A stretch of DNA of 64,000 nucleotides from Borborobacter arsenicus (GTDB taxonomy: Bacteria; Pseudomonadota; Alphaproteobacteria; Rhizobiales; Rhizobiaceae), in NCBI RefSeq assembly GCF_003934165.1, contig NZ_ML133508.1:1-64000 (forward strand). Reading direction: 5' to 3'. The translations under genes were made by a program, and so were the position numbers. How positions within the stretch are numbered: position 1 is the stretch's first letter; each line of letters opens with the position of its first letter. Under the pieces are notes generated by a model. The model searched no databases. It saw nothing but the letters and a program-made list of their open reading frames with translations, and was not told the origin of the DNA. Of the stretch, positions 36,266 to 46,071 are shown piece after piece.

Positions 36266-37833
36266 CGTTGAACAGGGCAATCTGCGCCGTTGCTCCAGGC
36301 GTTGTTCGGAACACCGCGAGGGTCTTTGTGCTCGCCGCAGCCGCCGGTGCCATGCTGGTGGCCGAATCCGGCTTTCCTGGCTTCGTCGAAGCGCAGGCCG
36401 GCAAGGCTGTCCTCGGTCAGTCGGCCAAGCAAGGCCAGCGCATAAAGCTCGGTTTGAACAAGTCGATCGTTATCGACCTGCCCGCCGATGCCTATGACAT
36501 TCTCGTTGCCAATCCTGCGGTTGCCGACGCCGTTACCCGAACCGCGCGGCGCATCTATCTGTTCGGCAAGGCGGTGGGCGAGACGAATATCTTCGTCTTC
36601 GGTCCGAATGGCGAGCAGATCGTCAGTCTTGAACTGGCGGTTGAGCGCGATGTGGCCGGCTTGGAAGACTACATCAAGCGGTTCATTCCCAATTCCGACG
36701 TCAAGGTCGAGCTGATCAACGACAACGTCGTGCTCACCGGCACGGTTGAAACGCCGCTTGATGCCAAGCGAGCGGAACAATTGGCGACGATCTTCGTCAG
36801 TGGCGGTGAGGCGACGACCGGGCAATATTCGCAGACCGCTTCCGGCGGTTCTTCCGATGGTGGTGTGGACATCAACAACCCGGATTCCGAGCGGCGGGTA
36901 AGCAGCATCGTCAATATGCTGCAGATCATCGGCGAGGATCAGGTGACTTTGAAAGTCACTGTTGCCGAGGTCAGCCGCAACGTCATGAAGCAGCTCGGCG
37001 TCAACATGATAGCCAGCGACAGCAATGGCATCGCGTGGGGAGCCATAAGTGACAGTATTCCTGGGCTGGGTAAACCGCTGTCTGCGTCGCAGGTGTCGCT
37101 CGGAACCTCAACAATCGACGCCTATGTCAACGCCATGGAGCAAGCCGGTGTCATGAAAACACTGGCCGAGCCGACATTGACCGCCGTGTCGGGCGAGAAG
37201 GCGACCTTCAAGGTCGGTGGCGAGTTCAATTTGGTGACCAACCAGAAAGCGGATGAAGGCACCGGCGGAACCGTCTACGAAATTGAGAAGCTCGAATATG
37301 GTATTGGCTTGGAATTCCAGCCGGTAGTGCTTTCCCCTGGTCGGATCAGCCTCAAGGTACGAACATCTGTCTCCGAACCGACCAATGAGGGGTCAGTCAC
37401 ACTCTCAGGTGGCTTCCAACGTGGCCAACGCTTCAATCAACCGGGTATGACGGCCCTTTCCATCCGCAAGCGGCTTGCCGACACCACGGTCGAATTGCCC
37501 TCCGGCGGCTCCATGATGATTGCCGGTCTGGTGCGCGACGACATCAGGCAAGCCATCAATGGCCTGCCTGGTCTTTCAAAGATTCCTGTACTCGGTACGC
37601 TGTTTCGCAGCCGTGATTTCGTCCGCAACGAAACCGAGCTCGTCATCATCGTGACGCCCTATCTGTCGAAGCCGGTGGCACGGGCGGCGCTGGCCAAGCC
37701 AGACGACAATTTCAACGCCGCCAGCGATGGCGCGGGCATGTTTCTTGGCAGGGTTAACCGAGTTTACGGCACCATGCAGACCAGCAGACCGAACGGCCGT
37801 TATCATGGCGTCGTCGGTTACATCTACAAATGA
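36262..37833 (+). CDS. cpaC: Tad pilus secretin CpaC
   Basis: A 523-residue outer-membrane channel for the Flp pilus. Domains in order are a signal peptide (about 1-45, ending in FVEAQA), an N-terminal pilus-assembly domain (about 55-135, NKSIVIDLPADAYDILVANPAVADAV), a BON-like region with INDNVVLTGTVETPLDA, and a type II/III secretion secretin domain (about 225-470, EVSRNVMKQLGVNM, VSGEKATFKVGGE and the late VELPSGGSMMIAGLV and TELVIIVTPYL). It overlaps both neighbours by 4 bp. Confidence 0.93.
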   Translation: MTLNRAICAVAPGVVRNTARVFVLAAAAGAMLVAESGFPGFVEAQAGKAVLGQSAKQGQRIKLGLNKSIVIDLPADAYDILVANPAVADAVTRTARRIYLFGKAVGETNIFVFGPNGEQIVSLELAVERDVAGLEDYIKRFIPNSDVKVELINDNVVLTGTVETPLDAKRAEQLATIFVSGGEATTGQYSQTASGGSSDGGVDINNPDSERRVSSIVNMLQIIGEDQVTLKVTVAEVSRNVMKQLGVNMIASDSNGIAWGAISDSIPGLGKPLSASQVSLGTSTIDAYVNAMEQAGVMKTLAEPTLTAVSGEKATFKVGGEFNLVTNQKADEGTGGTVYEIEKLEYGIGLEFQPVVLSPGRISLKVRTSVSEPTNEGSVTLSGGFQRGQRFNQPGMTALSIRKRLADTTVELPSGGSMMIAGLVRDDIRQAINGLPGLSKIPVLGTLFRSRDFVRNETELVIIVTPYLSKPVARAALAKPDDNFNAASDGAGMFLGRVNRVYGTMQTSRPNGRYHGVVGYIYK

Positions 37834-37847
37834 TCGGGGGACGGGCC

Positions 37848-38573
37848 ATGTTCAAGGCAATGTTTGAGGCCGGCCCAGCCGGTGCATATGAAAGGCCGAA
37901 TAGATGGGCTGGGCCCTTGCTGGCAATGATGGCCGCCGCCCTGCTCACGGGCTGTGCCAACCGCAGCGACAGCATCACCGTTGGCGCCATTCCGGACGAT
38001 TATCGCACCAATCATCCGATCGTCATTGGCGAAAAGGATCAGGTGCTCGACCTGCCGGTTGCCGCCAGCGATCGCGGCATGACGCAAATGCAGCGCGTGG
38101 CGTTACAAGGCTTCCTGGCCGACTATGATCGCAGTGCCGCGCCGGTCCTGACAATCCTGGTTCCTGCAGGAACGCCCAATGCGGTGGCGGCAGGCGAGGC
38201 TGGGCGTGATTTTGCACGCCTGGCACGGGCACGGGGTGTGCCGGACGGACGGGTGTTCATTTCTTCCTATCAGCCCGCGACGCTGGCTGCTTCAGCGCCG
38301 ATCCGCGTAGCTTATACCGCCATGAAGGCGCAGACCGGGCCTTGCGGCCGCTGGCCGGAAGACTTGGCCGACACTACCGAAAACAAACACTACGCTAATT
38401 TCGGCTGTTCCTATCAGAACAACCTGGCCGCCCAGATCGCTAACCCGGCTGATCTTCTCGGACCACGCCAGCAGACGACGATCGATGCGGAAAACCGCGG
38501 CAAGGTCATTGACGACTATCGTAACCGGCTGATGACGCCTGATTTCATCCGCCAATCCGAAGTGGATTTTTAG
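37848..38573 (+). CDS. cpaD: Tad pilus lipoprotein CpaD
   Basis: A 241-residue outer-membrane lipoprotein with lipobox LLTGC (Cys near residue 35) after a long N-terminus. Family motifs are IPDDYRTNHPIVIGEKDQVLDLPV, RVALQGFLADYDR, CGRWPEDLADTTENKHYANFGCSYQNNLAAQIANPADLLGP (here GCSYQNNLAAQ and NPADLLGPR) and the C-terminal tail. The two Cys at CGRWP and FGCSYQ are conserved in CpaD. The start is ATG 37848 with GGGGGACGGG; an overlapping ATG at 37830 is possible. CpaD assists secretin assembly. Confidence 0.92.
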   Translation: MFKAMFEAGPAGAYERPNRWAGPLLAMMAAALLTGCANRSDSITVGAIPDDYRTNHPIVIGEKDQVLDLPVAASDRGMTQMQRVALQGFLADYDRSAAPVLTILVPAGTPNAVAAGEAGRDFARLARARGVPDGRVFISSYQPATLAASAPIRVAYTAMKAQTGPCGRWPEDLADTTENKHYANFGCSYQNNLAAQIANPADLLGPRQQTTIDAENRGKVIDDYRNRLMTPDFIRQSEVDF

Positions 38574-38596
38574 ACCGCACGAAGGTCACGGAGAGA

Positions 38597-39886
38597 ATGA
38601 ATATGAGCAATCTCGCCTATGACTCGGTCTCTGAGGATAGCGAAACGCCGCAGCAGGACATTGCCGCCATGAGCGCGTTGCGGCCGGTGCCTCGCATTTC
38701 GATCCAGGCATTTTGCGAGACCGAGAGCATCGCCGGACCCATTGAGCGCGCCGGCGAGGACCGGCGCATGGCCAAGGCGCATCTGAAGGTCCATATGGGC
38801 GGTGTGGCGACGGCGATCGAATTCTATCAGAGCGCGCCCACCCCCAATCTGATCATCCTGGAATCGCGCAGCGAGCCGAAGGCGCTGTTGGGTTCCTTGC
38901 GGGAGCTTTCAGAGGTTTGCGACCCGACCTCCAAAGTGGTGATCATCGGTCATTACAACGATGTCGGCCTGTACCGGGAACTGATCCGGGCCGGCATTTC
39001 GGAATATGTCGTGGCGCCGATCTCGATGGCTGATATCGTCAGCGTCATTTCTTCCATTTTCGTCGATCCGGAGGCCGACCCTATCGGTCGTTCGATCGCG
39101 TTTATCGGTGCCAAGGGCGGTGTGGGGTCTTCGACCATCGCCCACAATGTTGCCTGGAGCATGTCCAACCTGTTCAGCTCGGAAGTGGTGGTCGCCGACC
39201 TCGATCTTGCTTTCGGAACGGCCAATATCAATTTCGATCAAGATCCCGCCCAGGGCATTGCCGAGGCGGTATTTTCGCCCGAGCGAATTGACGAGGTCTA
39301 TCTCGATCGCCTGCTTGCCCAATGCGCCGAGCGGCTGTCGCTGCTTGCGGCACCATCGACGCTCGACCGCGTCTATGACTTCGATCCCGAAGCCTTTTCG
39401 CAGATCATCGATACAGCGCAGCGCAGCGCGCCTGTCCTGGTGCTCGACGTACCGCATGTCTGGAGCGGATGGTCCAAAAGCACGCTGATGCAAGCCGATG
39501 ATATCGTCATCACGGCAACGCCCGAGCTGGCCAATCTGCGTAATGCCAAGAATCTGATCGACACGTTGCAGAAGCTGAGGCCCAATGATGCGCCGCCCAA
39601 GCTGGTCATCAACCAGGTCGGCATCGCCAAGCGGCCGGAGATTTCCGCGGAAGATTTTGCCGAGCCGCTGGGCATCACACCGCTGGCAGTCATTCCGTTC
39701 GAACCGCAACTCTTTGGCAATGCCGCAAATAACGGGCGCATGTTGGGTGAGATGGATGCCAAGAATCCCATCGTCCAGATCGTCAACGAGATGGCGCACG
39801 TCCTGACCGGGCGAAGTGAGATCAAGGCAAAGAAGAAAATCGGGCTCGGCGGCATTCTTGGCAAATTGAAGCCGAAGAAGAAGTGA
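38597..39886 (+). CDS. cpaE: Tad pilus localisation ATPase CpaE (TadZ)
   Basis: A 429-residue MinD/ParA-like protein that places the Tad system at the cell pole. The N-terminal half has a receiver-like fold (PNLIILESRSEPKALLGSL, VVIIGHYNDVGLYRELI; about 70-155). The ATPase half starts near 165 with the deviant Walker A GAKGGVGSSTIAHNVAW, followed by VVADLDLAFGTANINF and a MinD-type region (VLDVPHVWSGW). The tail is Lys-rich. ATG 38597 has CGGAGAGA. It sits in the normal position between cpaD and cpaF. Confidence 0.94.
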   Translation: MNMSNLAYDSVSEDSETPQQDIAAMSALRPVPRISIQAFCETESIAGPIERAGEDRRMAKAHLKVHMGGVATAIEFYQSAPTPNLIILESRSEPKALLGSLRELSEVCDPTSKVVIIGHYNDVGLYRELIRAGISEYVVAPISMADIVSVISSIFVDPEADPIGRSIAFIGAKGGVGSSTIAHNVAWSMSNLFSSEVVVADLDLAFGTANINFDQDPAQGIAEAVFSPERIDEVYLDRLLAQCAERLSLLAAPSTLDRVYDFDPEAFSQIIDTAQRSAPVLVLDVPHVWSGWSKSTLMQADDIVITATPELANLRNAKNLIDTLQKLRPNDAPPKLVINQVGIAKRPEISAEDFAEPLGITPLAVIPFEPQLFGNAANNGRMLGEMDAKNPIVQIVNEMAHVLTGRSEIKAKKKIGLGGILGKLKPKKK

Positions 39887-39915
39887 TCGTCGGACGGCGG
39901 GATTGGTAGCTGATC

Positions 39916-41415
39916 ATGTTTGGCAAAAGAGGCAATGACGACGGACGCCGGGTAACACCGGAATTTCGCGCGCCAGCCCCCGTACTCACGCAGCCGGCCA
40001 AGGCGGAGATAACCCAACCTTCCCAACCAGTGCTTGAGCCGCGATTGGCTGCGGCTGCTCCTGCTGCGCCGCGTCGCCCTGTCGAAGCGCCACCGCTCGC
40101 ACCCGAACCGCGCCGGCCTGCTCGGGAACGTGGCGAGAGTTACTACGACACCAAATCCCAGGTATTTTCGGCGCTGATCGACACCATCGACCTGTCGCAG
40201 CTTGCCAAACTCGACCCCGACGGTGCGCGTGAGGAGATCCGCGATATCGTCAACGACATCATCGCGATCAAGAACTTTGCGATGTCGATCTCGGAGCAGG
40301 AGGAACTGCTCGAAGACATCTGCAATGACGTGCTGGGCTATGGGCCGCTGGAGCCGCTGCTGGCGCGCGATGATATTGCCGACATCATGGTCAATGGCGC
40401 CAAACAGATTTTCATCGAAGTCAATGGCAAGGTCGAGGAGACCTCGATCCGGTTTCGCGACAACCAGCAACTGCTCAATGTCTGCCAGCGCATTGTCAGC
40501 CAGGTAGGCCGGCGTGTGGATGAATCCTCACCGATCTGCGATGCGCGCCTCCCCGACGGTTCGCGCGTGAACGTCATTGCACCGCCCCTTGCGATCGATG
40601 GTACGGCACTCACCATCCGCAAGTTCAAAAAGGACAAGCTGACGCTCGATCAGTTGGTGAAGTTCGGTGCCATTTCGCCCCAGGGTGCCGAGGTGCTCAA
40701 GATCATCGGCCGCGTTCGCTGCAATGTCATCATCTCGGGTGGTACCGGTTCGGGCAAGACGACGCTGCTAAACTGCCTGACTAATTATGTCGATCGCGAC
40801 GAGCGTGTCATCACTTGCGAGGATTCGGCCGAACTCCAGTTGCAGCAGCCCCATGTCGTACGGCTCGAAACGCGCCCGCCCAATCTGGAAGGCGAGGGTG
40901 AGGTGACGATGCGCGATCTGGTCAAGAACTGCCTGCGCATGCGGCCCGAGCGCATCATCGTAGGCGAAGTGCGCGGACCCGAGGTTTTCGATCTGCTCCA
41001 GGCGATGAATACCGGCCATGACGGCTCGATGGGGACGATCCACTCCAACAGCCCGCGCGAGTGCCTCAACCGTGTCGAATCCATGATCGCCATGGGTGGC
41101 TTCAGCCTGCCGCAGAAAACCGTGCGCGAGATCATCGTCGGCTCGGTCGACGTCATCATCCAGGCTGCGCGTCTACGCGACGGCTCCCGCCGTATCACCC
41201 ACATCACTGAGGTGATCGGCATGGAAGGCGACGTCATCATCACGCAGGACCTCGTCGTCTACAATATCAAGGGTGAAGATGCGTCCGGGCGGTTGCTCGG
41301 CGAACATGTATCGACCGGCATCGGCAGGCCGCATTTCTGGGATCGGGCCCGTTACTATGGTGAGGAGCAGCGCCTGGCGCTGGCCCTGGAGGCCATGGAA
41401 AAGCAGGCGAACTGA
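39916..41415 (+). CDS. cpaF: Tad pilus assembly ATPase CpaF (TadA)
   Basis: A 499-residue type II/IV secretion ATPase that drives pilus extension, and in Tad systems retraction too. There is a proline-rich N-terminus (about 15-75), then the N-domain ([28 protein letters not shown]) and the C-domain with Walker [18 protein letters not shown] (about 275), the Asp box [11 protein letters not shown], Walker [16 protein letters not shown] and the His box [13 protein letters not shown]. Complete, with ATG 39916 and 29 bp from cpaE. Confidence 0.97.
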   Translation: MFGKRGNDDGRRVTPEFRAPAPVLTQPAKAEITQPSQPVLEPRLAAAAPAAPRRPVEAPPLAPEPRRPARERGESYYDTKSQVFSALIDTIDLSQLAKLDPDGAREEIRDIVNDIIAIKNFAMSISEQEELLEDICNDVLGYGPLEPLLARDDIADIMVNGAKQIFIEVNGKVEETSIRFRDNQQLLNVCQRIVSQVGRRVDESSPICDARLPDGSRVNVIAPPLAIDGTALTIRKFKKDKLTLDQLVKFGAISPQGAEVLKIIGRVRCNVIISGGTGSGKTTLLNCLTNYVDRDERVITCEDSAELQLQQPHVVRLETRPPNLEGEGEVTMRDLVKNCLRMRPERIIVGEVRGPEVFDLLQAMNTGHDGSMGTIHSNSPRECLNRVESMIAMGGFSLPQKTVREIIVGSVDVIIQAARLRDGSRRITHITEVIGMEGDVIITQDLVVYNIKGEDASGRLLGEHVSTGIGRPHFWDRARYYGEEQRLALALEAMEKQAN

Positions 41416-41428
41416 AGGATTGGTTCCG

Positions 41429-42442
41429 ATGTTCGGGTTTGACAATACGGTTCTGGTATTCGTCCTGCTCGCTGGCCTCAGTGCCGGCGCAGTCGCTTAT
41501 GCCTTCCTTGTCAAATCTATGGAAAGCGAGAAGAAAGTCGGCAAGCGGCTTGAGACGATCAAATATGCCGAGACCGACCGCTCTGTCGTCAAAGCTGCTC
41601 GCGACCGGGTAACCGAAGCCGCCAAGCGTCGTAAGTCGGTACAGGACTCCTTGAAGGAACTCGACGAGAAGCAGAAGGCCCGGAACAGGCATCTGAAGAA
41701 GCCGCCCTTGCGGATACAGATGCGGCAGGCGGGCCTGCAACTGGCGATAGAGCGCTTCTACATCTATTCCGCCGTCGGCGGCGTTGCGCTGACCTTTGTG
41801 GCCTTCTTGCTGGGGGCTCCGACACTTGCGCTGCCGGGTGCCTTCATTGCCGGTGCGTTTGGTATCCCGCGCTGGGTAGTGTCGTTCCTGCGGGCGCGCA
41901 GGGTGAAGAAATTCCTGAACGAGTTCCCCAATGCGTTGGACATCATCGTGCGCGCGGTCAAGTCCGGCCTGCCGCTCAATGACGGCATAAGGCTGATCGC
42001 CAATGAAGCGCCCGAACCGGTCAGGACCGAATTTCGCAGGATTGTCGAAGGGCAGCAACTCGGGCTTTCCATCCCCGATGCGGCCATGCGCATGTCGGAG
42101 ACCATGCCCTGCGCCGAGGCCGGCTTCTTCGGCATAGTAATCCAGATTCAAAGCCAGGCGGGTGGCAATCTCTCCGAGGCGCTTGGAAATCTGTCTCGCG
42201 TTCTGCGCGACCGCAAGAAGATGAAGGCCAAGGTCCAGGCCTTGTCGATGGAGGCGAAGGCTTCGGCAGTTATTATCGGGGCGTTGCCGTTCATCGTGGC
42301 CTTCCTGGTCTACCTGTCGAGCCCCACCTACATCATGCCGCTTTTCACTACGAGCACCGGCAATCTTATCCTTGGCATTGCTGGAATCTGGATGTCGATC
42401 GGCATCTTCGTGATGCGCAAGATGATGAATTTCGAAGTGTAG
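41429..42442 (+). CDS. tadB: Tad pilus inner-membrane platform protein TadB
   Basis: A 337-residue polytopic membrane protein. An N-terminal helix (VLVFVLLAGLSAGAVAYAFL) is followed by a charged cytoplasmic stretch (about 25-90) and a GspF/T2SSF domain (about 100-335: FLNEFPNALDIIVRAVKSGLPLNDG..., seen as NEFPNALDIIVRAV and AGFFGIVIQIQSQAGGNLSEA). With TadC it forms the platform on which CpaF acts. ATG 41429 with AAGGA at 9 nt was chosen; the frame upstream overlaps cpaF in another register. It lies 13 bp after cpaF. Confidence 0.93.
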   Translation: MFGFDNTVLVFVLLAGLSAGAVAYAFLVKSMESEKKVGKRLETIKYAETDRSVVKAARDRVTEAAKRRKSVQDSLKELDEKQKARNRHLKKPPLRIQMRQAGLQLAIERFYIYSAVGGVALTFVAFLLGAPTLALPGAFIAGAFGIPRWVVSFLRARRVKKFLNEFPNALDIIVRAVKSGLPLNDGIRLIANEAPEPVRTEFRRIVEGQQLGLSIPDAAMRMSETMPCAEAGFFGIVIQIQSQAGGNLSEALGNLSRVLRDRKKMKAKVQALSMEAKASAVIIGALPFIVAFLVYLSSPTYIMPLFTTSTGNLILGIAGIWMSIGIFVMRKMMNFEV

Positions 42443-42448
42443 GATGAG

Positions 42449-43444
42449 ATGACAGACCAGATCGTCAAGTCGCTTACCGACCCGGCTTTTCTCGTAGCGC
42501 TTCTGGTTGCTATCGCAGTTTTCGCCACGGTCTTTACGGTCATGCCCGCGCTGACTGGCGACCCGCTCAAGGCGCGCATGAAAACAGTTGCCCTGGAGCG
42601 CGATGAATTGCGCGCCAGGCAGCGGGCACGGCTGGCCGCCGAGGCCGAGCGGCGGCGCAAAGGGGGGCTGCGGGAAGTCCAGTCCACCGGCATGCGCAAC
42701 ATCGTTGACCGCCTCGATCTGAAACGTGCGCTGGCGGATGAAAACACGCTGAACAAGCTGAAGGTTGCCGGTTTTCGCGGCCAGAACCCGCTCACGAAGT
42801 TCCTGTTCTTCCGTCTTGTGCTGCCATTTGTCGGGCTTGCCCTGGCCGGCTTCTACGTGTTCGTTCTCGATGGACTCGCCGACCGGCCCTTGCTGGTAAA
42901 GATGTTCGCCTGCATAGCGGCTGCCTATGCCGGCTTCTACGCCCCGAATATCTATGTCAGCAACCGCGCCACCAAGCGCAAGCAATCGATCCAGATGGCC
43001 TGGCCGGATGCGCTCGATCTGATGTTGATCTGCGTAGAGTCTGGCATGTCGATCGAGGCCGCCTTGCGCAAGGTCGCCGACGAGATCGGTTCACAATCAG
43101 TCGATCTTGCCGAAGAGCTTGTTCTTGCCAATGCCGAATTGTCCTATCTGCAGGAACGCAAGCAGGCCTATGACAATCTGGCCAGCCGTACCGGGCTGGA
43201 ATCCGTCAAGGCCGTTGCGCAGGCTCTGGTCCAGGCCGAACGCTACGGCACGCCTGTGGCGCAGGCTTTGCGTGTTCTGGCCAATGAGAGCCGTGAAATG
43301 CGTATGAATGCCGCGGAAAAAAAGGCAGCGGCACTGCCGCCAAAGCTCACGGTGCCGATGATCCTGTTCTTCCTGCCGGTTCTTTTCGCCGTCATACTAG
43401 GCCCGGCCGGGATCCAGATCAGTGAGCGAGGCGGGTTGTTCTAG
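42449..43444 (+). CDS. tadC: Tad pilus inner-membrane platform protein TadC
   Basis: A 331-residue partner of TadB. There are an N-terminal transmembrane helix (FLVALLVAIAVFATVFTVM), a charged region (about 40-95), two more helices (FFRLVLPFVGLALAGFYVFV, MFACIAAAYAGFYAPNIYV) and a GspF-like domain with MAWPDALDLMLICVESGMSIEAAL and GLESVKAVAQALVQAERYGTPVAQAL. The last helix is PMILFFLPVLFAVILG. It is 6 bp after tadB, and its stop overlaps the tetR stop tail-to-tail by 4 bp, marking the boundary with the catabolic block. Confidence 0.93.
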   Translation: MTDQIVKSLTDPAFLVALLVAIAVFATVFTVMPALTGDPLKARMKTVALERDELRARQRARLAAEAERRRKGGLREVQSTGMRNIVDRLDLKRALADENTLNKLKVAGFRGQNPLTKFLFFRLVLPFVGLALAGFYVFVLDGLADRPLLVKMFACIAAAYAGFYAPNIYVSNRATKRKQSIQMAWPDALDLMLICVESGMSIEAALRKVADEIGSQSVDLAEELVLANAELSYLQERKQAYDNLASRTGLESVKAVAQALVQAERYGTPVAQALRVLANESREMRMNAAEKKAAALPPKLTVPMILFFLPVLFAVILGPAGIQISERGGLF

Positions 43445-44247
43445 AGTCCGATAGACTTCTCCTTGTCGTCTCCTCGCGGGTCGCAAAGATAGCTCAAGAC
43501 GACATCCGTCACATGCTTGCGGCGTGTTTCCAGCCAATCCGGATCGGTCAGATCGGTCTGCAAGGTCCATGACATCGTATATTTGTTGGCAAGATGCACC
43601 CAGCATAAGGCAAAAATGGTAAGCCAAAGCTGCGTCGGGTCCGGATTTCGGACAAATACCCCGACCTCCTTGCCTTTTTTCAGCATGGCCTTGACGGAGC
43701 TCGACAGTCGCGTGGTCATCGCGGGGACGAGTTCGGATTGTTTCAGGTACTGGGCTTTCAGGATATTCTCATTCATCACGATGCTGATGAGATCGGGATT
43801 CTTGGCAAAATGCCGGAAGGTGAAGTCGACCAGCCGTTCTAGGCCTAGGCAGGGATCTTCATCCTCGAAGTGAAGGTCCTGTTCGGCGGCGCGAACGGAA
43901 CGGTAGACCTCTTCGATAGCGGCAATGTAAAGCTGCTCCTTGTCGGTGAAGTAGTGATAGAGCATGCGCATGTTCGCATTCGCGCTCTTCGCTATATTTT
44001 CGACCCGGGCCCCACTAAAGCCTTTAGCTGCGAATTCGCTTACGGCCGCATCGAGGATACGCCGGCGCGTTGCGGCTGGGTCCCTTGGGACATAGGAGTG
44101 CTTACGCTGGCCGCTCGCCTTCTTGCGGGTCTTGCTGGCCGCTTCCTTGGTGCTTTGCTTCCCTTCGGTTGCTTTCGCAGTTTTGGTATTCGGAACGGTT
44201 GGCTTGTCCAATTGTGCTTCTCCCGCGACGGCTAGTGATCTGCTCAT
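43441..44247 (-). CDS. TetR-family transcriptional regulator of the catabolic cluster
   Basis: A 268-residue regulator. It begins with a Lys/Ser/Thr-rich low-complexity extension of about 55 residues, longer than usual. The TetR HTH is at about 58-105 (ATRRRILDAAVSEFAAKGFSG, VENIAKSANANMRMLYHYFTDKEQLY; the MLYHYF recognition helix is typical). A C-terminal ligand-binding domain follows, resembling TetR_C-type domains of pyrimidine (RutR-like) or fatty-acid regulators. It is 12 bp after the acyl-CoA ligase gene and cotranscribed with it. It is the best candidate for the TAAGT-N8-ACTTA sites, probably responding to the pathway substrate or a CoA-thioester. Confidence 0.88.
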   Translation of the reverse strand: MSRSLAVAGEAQLDKPTVPNTKTAKATEGKQSTKEAASKTRKKASGQRKHSYVPRDPAATRRRILDAAVSEFAAKGFSGARVENIAKSANANMRMLYHYFTDKEQLYIAAIEEVYRSVRAAEQDLHFEDEDPCLGLERLVDFTFRHFAKNPDLISIVMNENILKAQYLKQSELVPAMTTRLSSSVKAMLKKGKEVGVFVRNPDPTQLWLTIFALCWVHLANKYTMSWTLQTDLTDPDWLETRRKHVTDVVLSYLCDPRGDDKEKSIGL

Positions 44248-44259
44248 ACGCTCTAAAGA

Positions 44260-45888
44260 TCATTGAGCGACGATATTACGGGCTCGCGCGCGCAACAGGT
44301 GCTTTTGGACCTTGCCGGTAGAGGTCTTGGGCAAGGGGCCGAAGACGAATGTTTTTGGAATCTTGAAACGCGCCAGGTTGCTGCGGCAAAACTCGATCAG
44401 TTCGGCTTCACCGACCGGATCGACGCCTTCCTTCATGTCTATGAAGGCACAAGGATGCTCGCCCCACTTGTTGTCGGGTCGTGCCACGACCGCAGCTTCA
44501 TTGACGGCAGGATGACGAAAGAGAATCTCTTCAATCTCGACAGACGATATGTTTTCACCACCCGAAATGATTACATCCTTGGCGCGGTCCTTGATCTCGA
44601 TATAGCCATCGGGATGACGCACGGCCAAGTCTCCGGTGTGGAACCAACCTCCTGCGAACGCTTCCCCGGTCGCTGTTTCGTTCTTGAGATAACCCATCAT
44701 CACCGTATTGCCCCGGAGCAGTATCTCGCCGACATCCTTGCCATTGGCTCGGACTTCCAATCCCGATGCCGGATCGGCGACGATGGCCTCTTGCATGGTA
44801 ACCAAGCGAACTCCCTGGCGGGCCTTGTTCGCAAGCTGGGCGTCATAGGACAGTGAATTCCACTCGGGCTGCCATTCGCATATCAGGCTGGGTCCGGTGG
44901 ATTCGGTCAGTCCGTAGATGTGCATGACCAGAAAGCCAAGCTTCTCCACGGCTGACATCACTGACGTCGGGGGAACCGACCCACCGGTGAGGATTCTTAC
45001 GGGGTGATCGAAACTGCTCGTCTGCCTGGCGGCGAGCTCAGCCAGCATATTGAGCACGATTGGCGCCGCACTCAGATGTGTCACGCCTTCCTGGCGGATG
45101 ATGGCATAGATCGCCTGAGGATCGATCCTGCGCAAGCAGACATGGGTACCCCCCGCTGCCGTAACCGCCCACGTATGGCTCCAGCCGTTGCAGTGGAACA
45201 TTGGCAGTGTCCAGAGGTAGACACTTTGGTCATTGAGCTGTGCGGCGAGCACATTTCCGAGCGTATTCAAGTAAGCGCCACGGTGATGACAGACCACCCC
45301 CTTGGGATCGCCAGTCGTCCCCGATGTATAGCCCAAGCTGACAGGCGACCACTCATCCGTGATCCGGTCTATGGATGCGATCGGGTCCGCTTTCTGCAGA
45401 AACGCCTCGTACTGCTCCTCTTCATCGCCGAATGGCCAGGCCTCATGCCCTATGACAACAAGTGGCACCGAGATTCCGGCAATGGACATTGCTTGACGGA
45501 TCAGCGTCAAATATTCGCTGTCCACCAGAACGATCTTTGCATCCCCATGCCGCAGACAGAAGCCGAGTGTGGTCGGGTCCAGGCGCGTGTTGAGCGCATT
45601 GAGTACGCCCCCCGCCATCGGTACTCCATAATGCGCTTCGAGCATTGCCGTGACGTTTGGTGCGATGATTGCAACGGTGTCGTCTCGTTCAATGCCGCGA
45701 TTGATCAGCGCGGATGCCAACCTGCGACAACGCTCATCGAACTGTCGGTAGCTGAAGCGCCTGTCACCATCTATTACAGCAGTTTTTTCAGGGTAGACCG
45801 CTGCGGCCCGGGATAAGAACGAGACCGGAGTGAGGGGCGCGTAATTGGCTTGGCACCGTTCCAGCTCTCTGTATGCATTGCTCGGCAT
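44260..45888 (-). CDS. AMP-dependent acyl-CoA ligase
   Basis: A 542-residue ANL-superfamily enzyme that activates a carboxylic acid with ATP and CoA. Motifs: P-loop LGYTSGTTGDPKGV (about 195-208), YGLTESTG, the hinge and adenylate site HTGDLAVRHPDGYIEIKDR, ISGGENISSVEIEE and the catalytic C-terminal Lys in KTSTGKVQKHLL. Best resemblance is to the medium-chain acyl-CoA ligase / DmdB group. Start ATG 45888 with GGGAG at 4 nt. It forms an operon with tetR and is divergent from the ABC transporter genes. The substrate is unknown; a short or branched acid from the same pathway is likely. Confidence 0.88.
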   Translation of the reverse strand: MPSNAYRELERCQANYAPLTPVSFLSRAAAVYPEKTAVIDGDRRFSYRQFDERCRRLASALINRGIERDDTVAIIAPNVTAMLEAHYGVPMAGGVLNALNTRLDPTTLGFCLRHGDAKIVLVDSEYLTLIRQAMSIAGISVPLVVIGHEAWPFGDEEEQYEAFLQKADPIASIDRITDEWSPVSLGYTSGTTGDPKGVVCHHRGAYLNTLGNVLAAQLNDQSVYLWTLPMFHCNGWSHTWAVTAAGGTHVCLRRIDPQAIYAIIRQEGVTHLSAAPIVLNMLAELAARQTSSFDHPVRILTGGSVPPTSVMSAVEKLGFLVMHIYGLTESTGPSLICEWQPEWNSLSYDAQLANKARQGVRLVTMQEAIVADPASGLEVRANGKDVGEILLRGNTVMMGYLKNETATGEAFAGGWFHTGDLAVRHPDGYIEIKDRAKDVIISGGENISSVEIEEILFRHPAVNEAAVVARPDNKWGEHPCAFIDMKEGVDPVGEAELIEFCRSNLARFKIPKTFVFGPLPKTSTGKVQKHLLRARARNIVAQ

Positions 45889-45920
45889 TTTTTCTCCCGG
45901 CGACAATTTCGATATGCACG

Positions 45921-45937
45921 ATACAATTGAATTGTAT
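45921..45937. promoter_or_regulatory. Perfect 17-bp palindrome ATACAATTGAATTGTAT upstream of the acyl-CoA ligase gene
   Basis: ATACAATT and AATTGTAT are perfect 8-bp arms about one base, 33 bp upstream of the acyl-CoA ligase start. TTACTTAT (minus strand, 45946-45939), a half-site of the repeat found elsewhere in the cluster, adjoins it. It is a strong operator candidate for the acyl-CoA ligase-tetR operon. Confidence 0.6.
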
Positions 45938-46071
45938 AATAAGTAAGAATTTTTTTCACAGGTACGATCCGCCCATACGGCGAGGCAAAATCACAATCAA
46001 ATCAGTATGTTTCGGTTGTGCGGCGCCGATGCTCCGTTTCGCGTATCGCCGCAGGAACGGCTACGGGGTGA

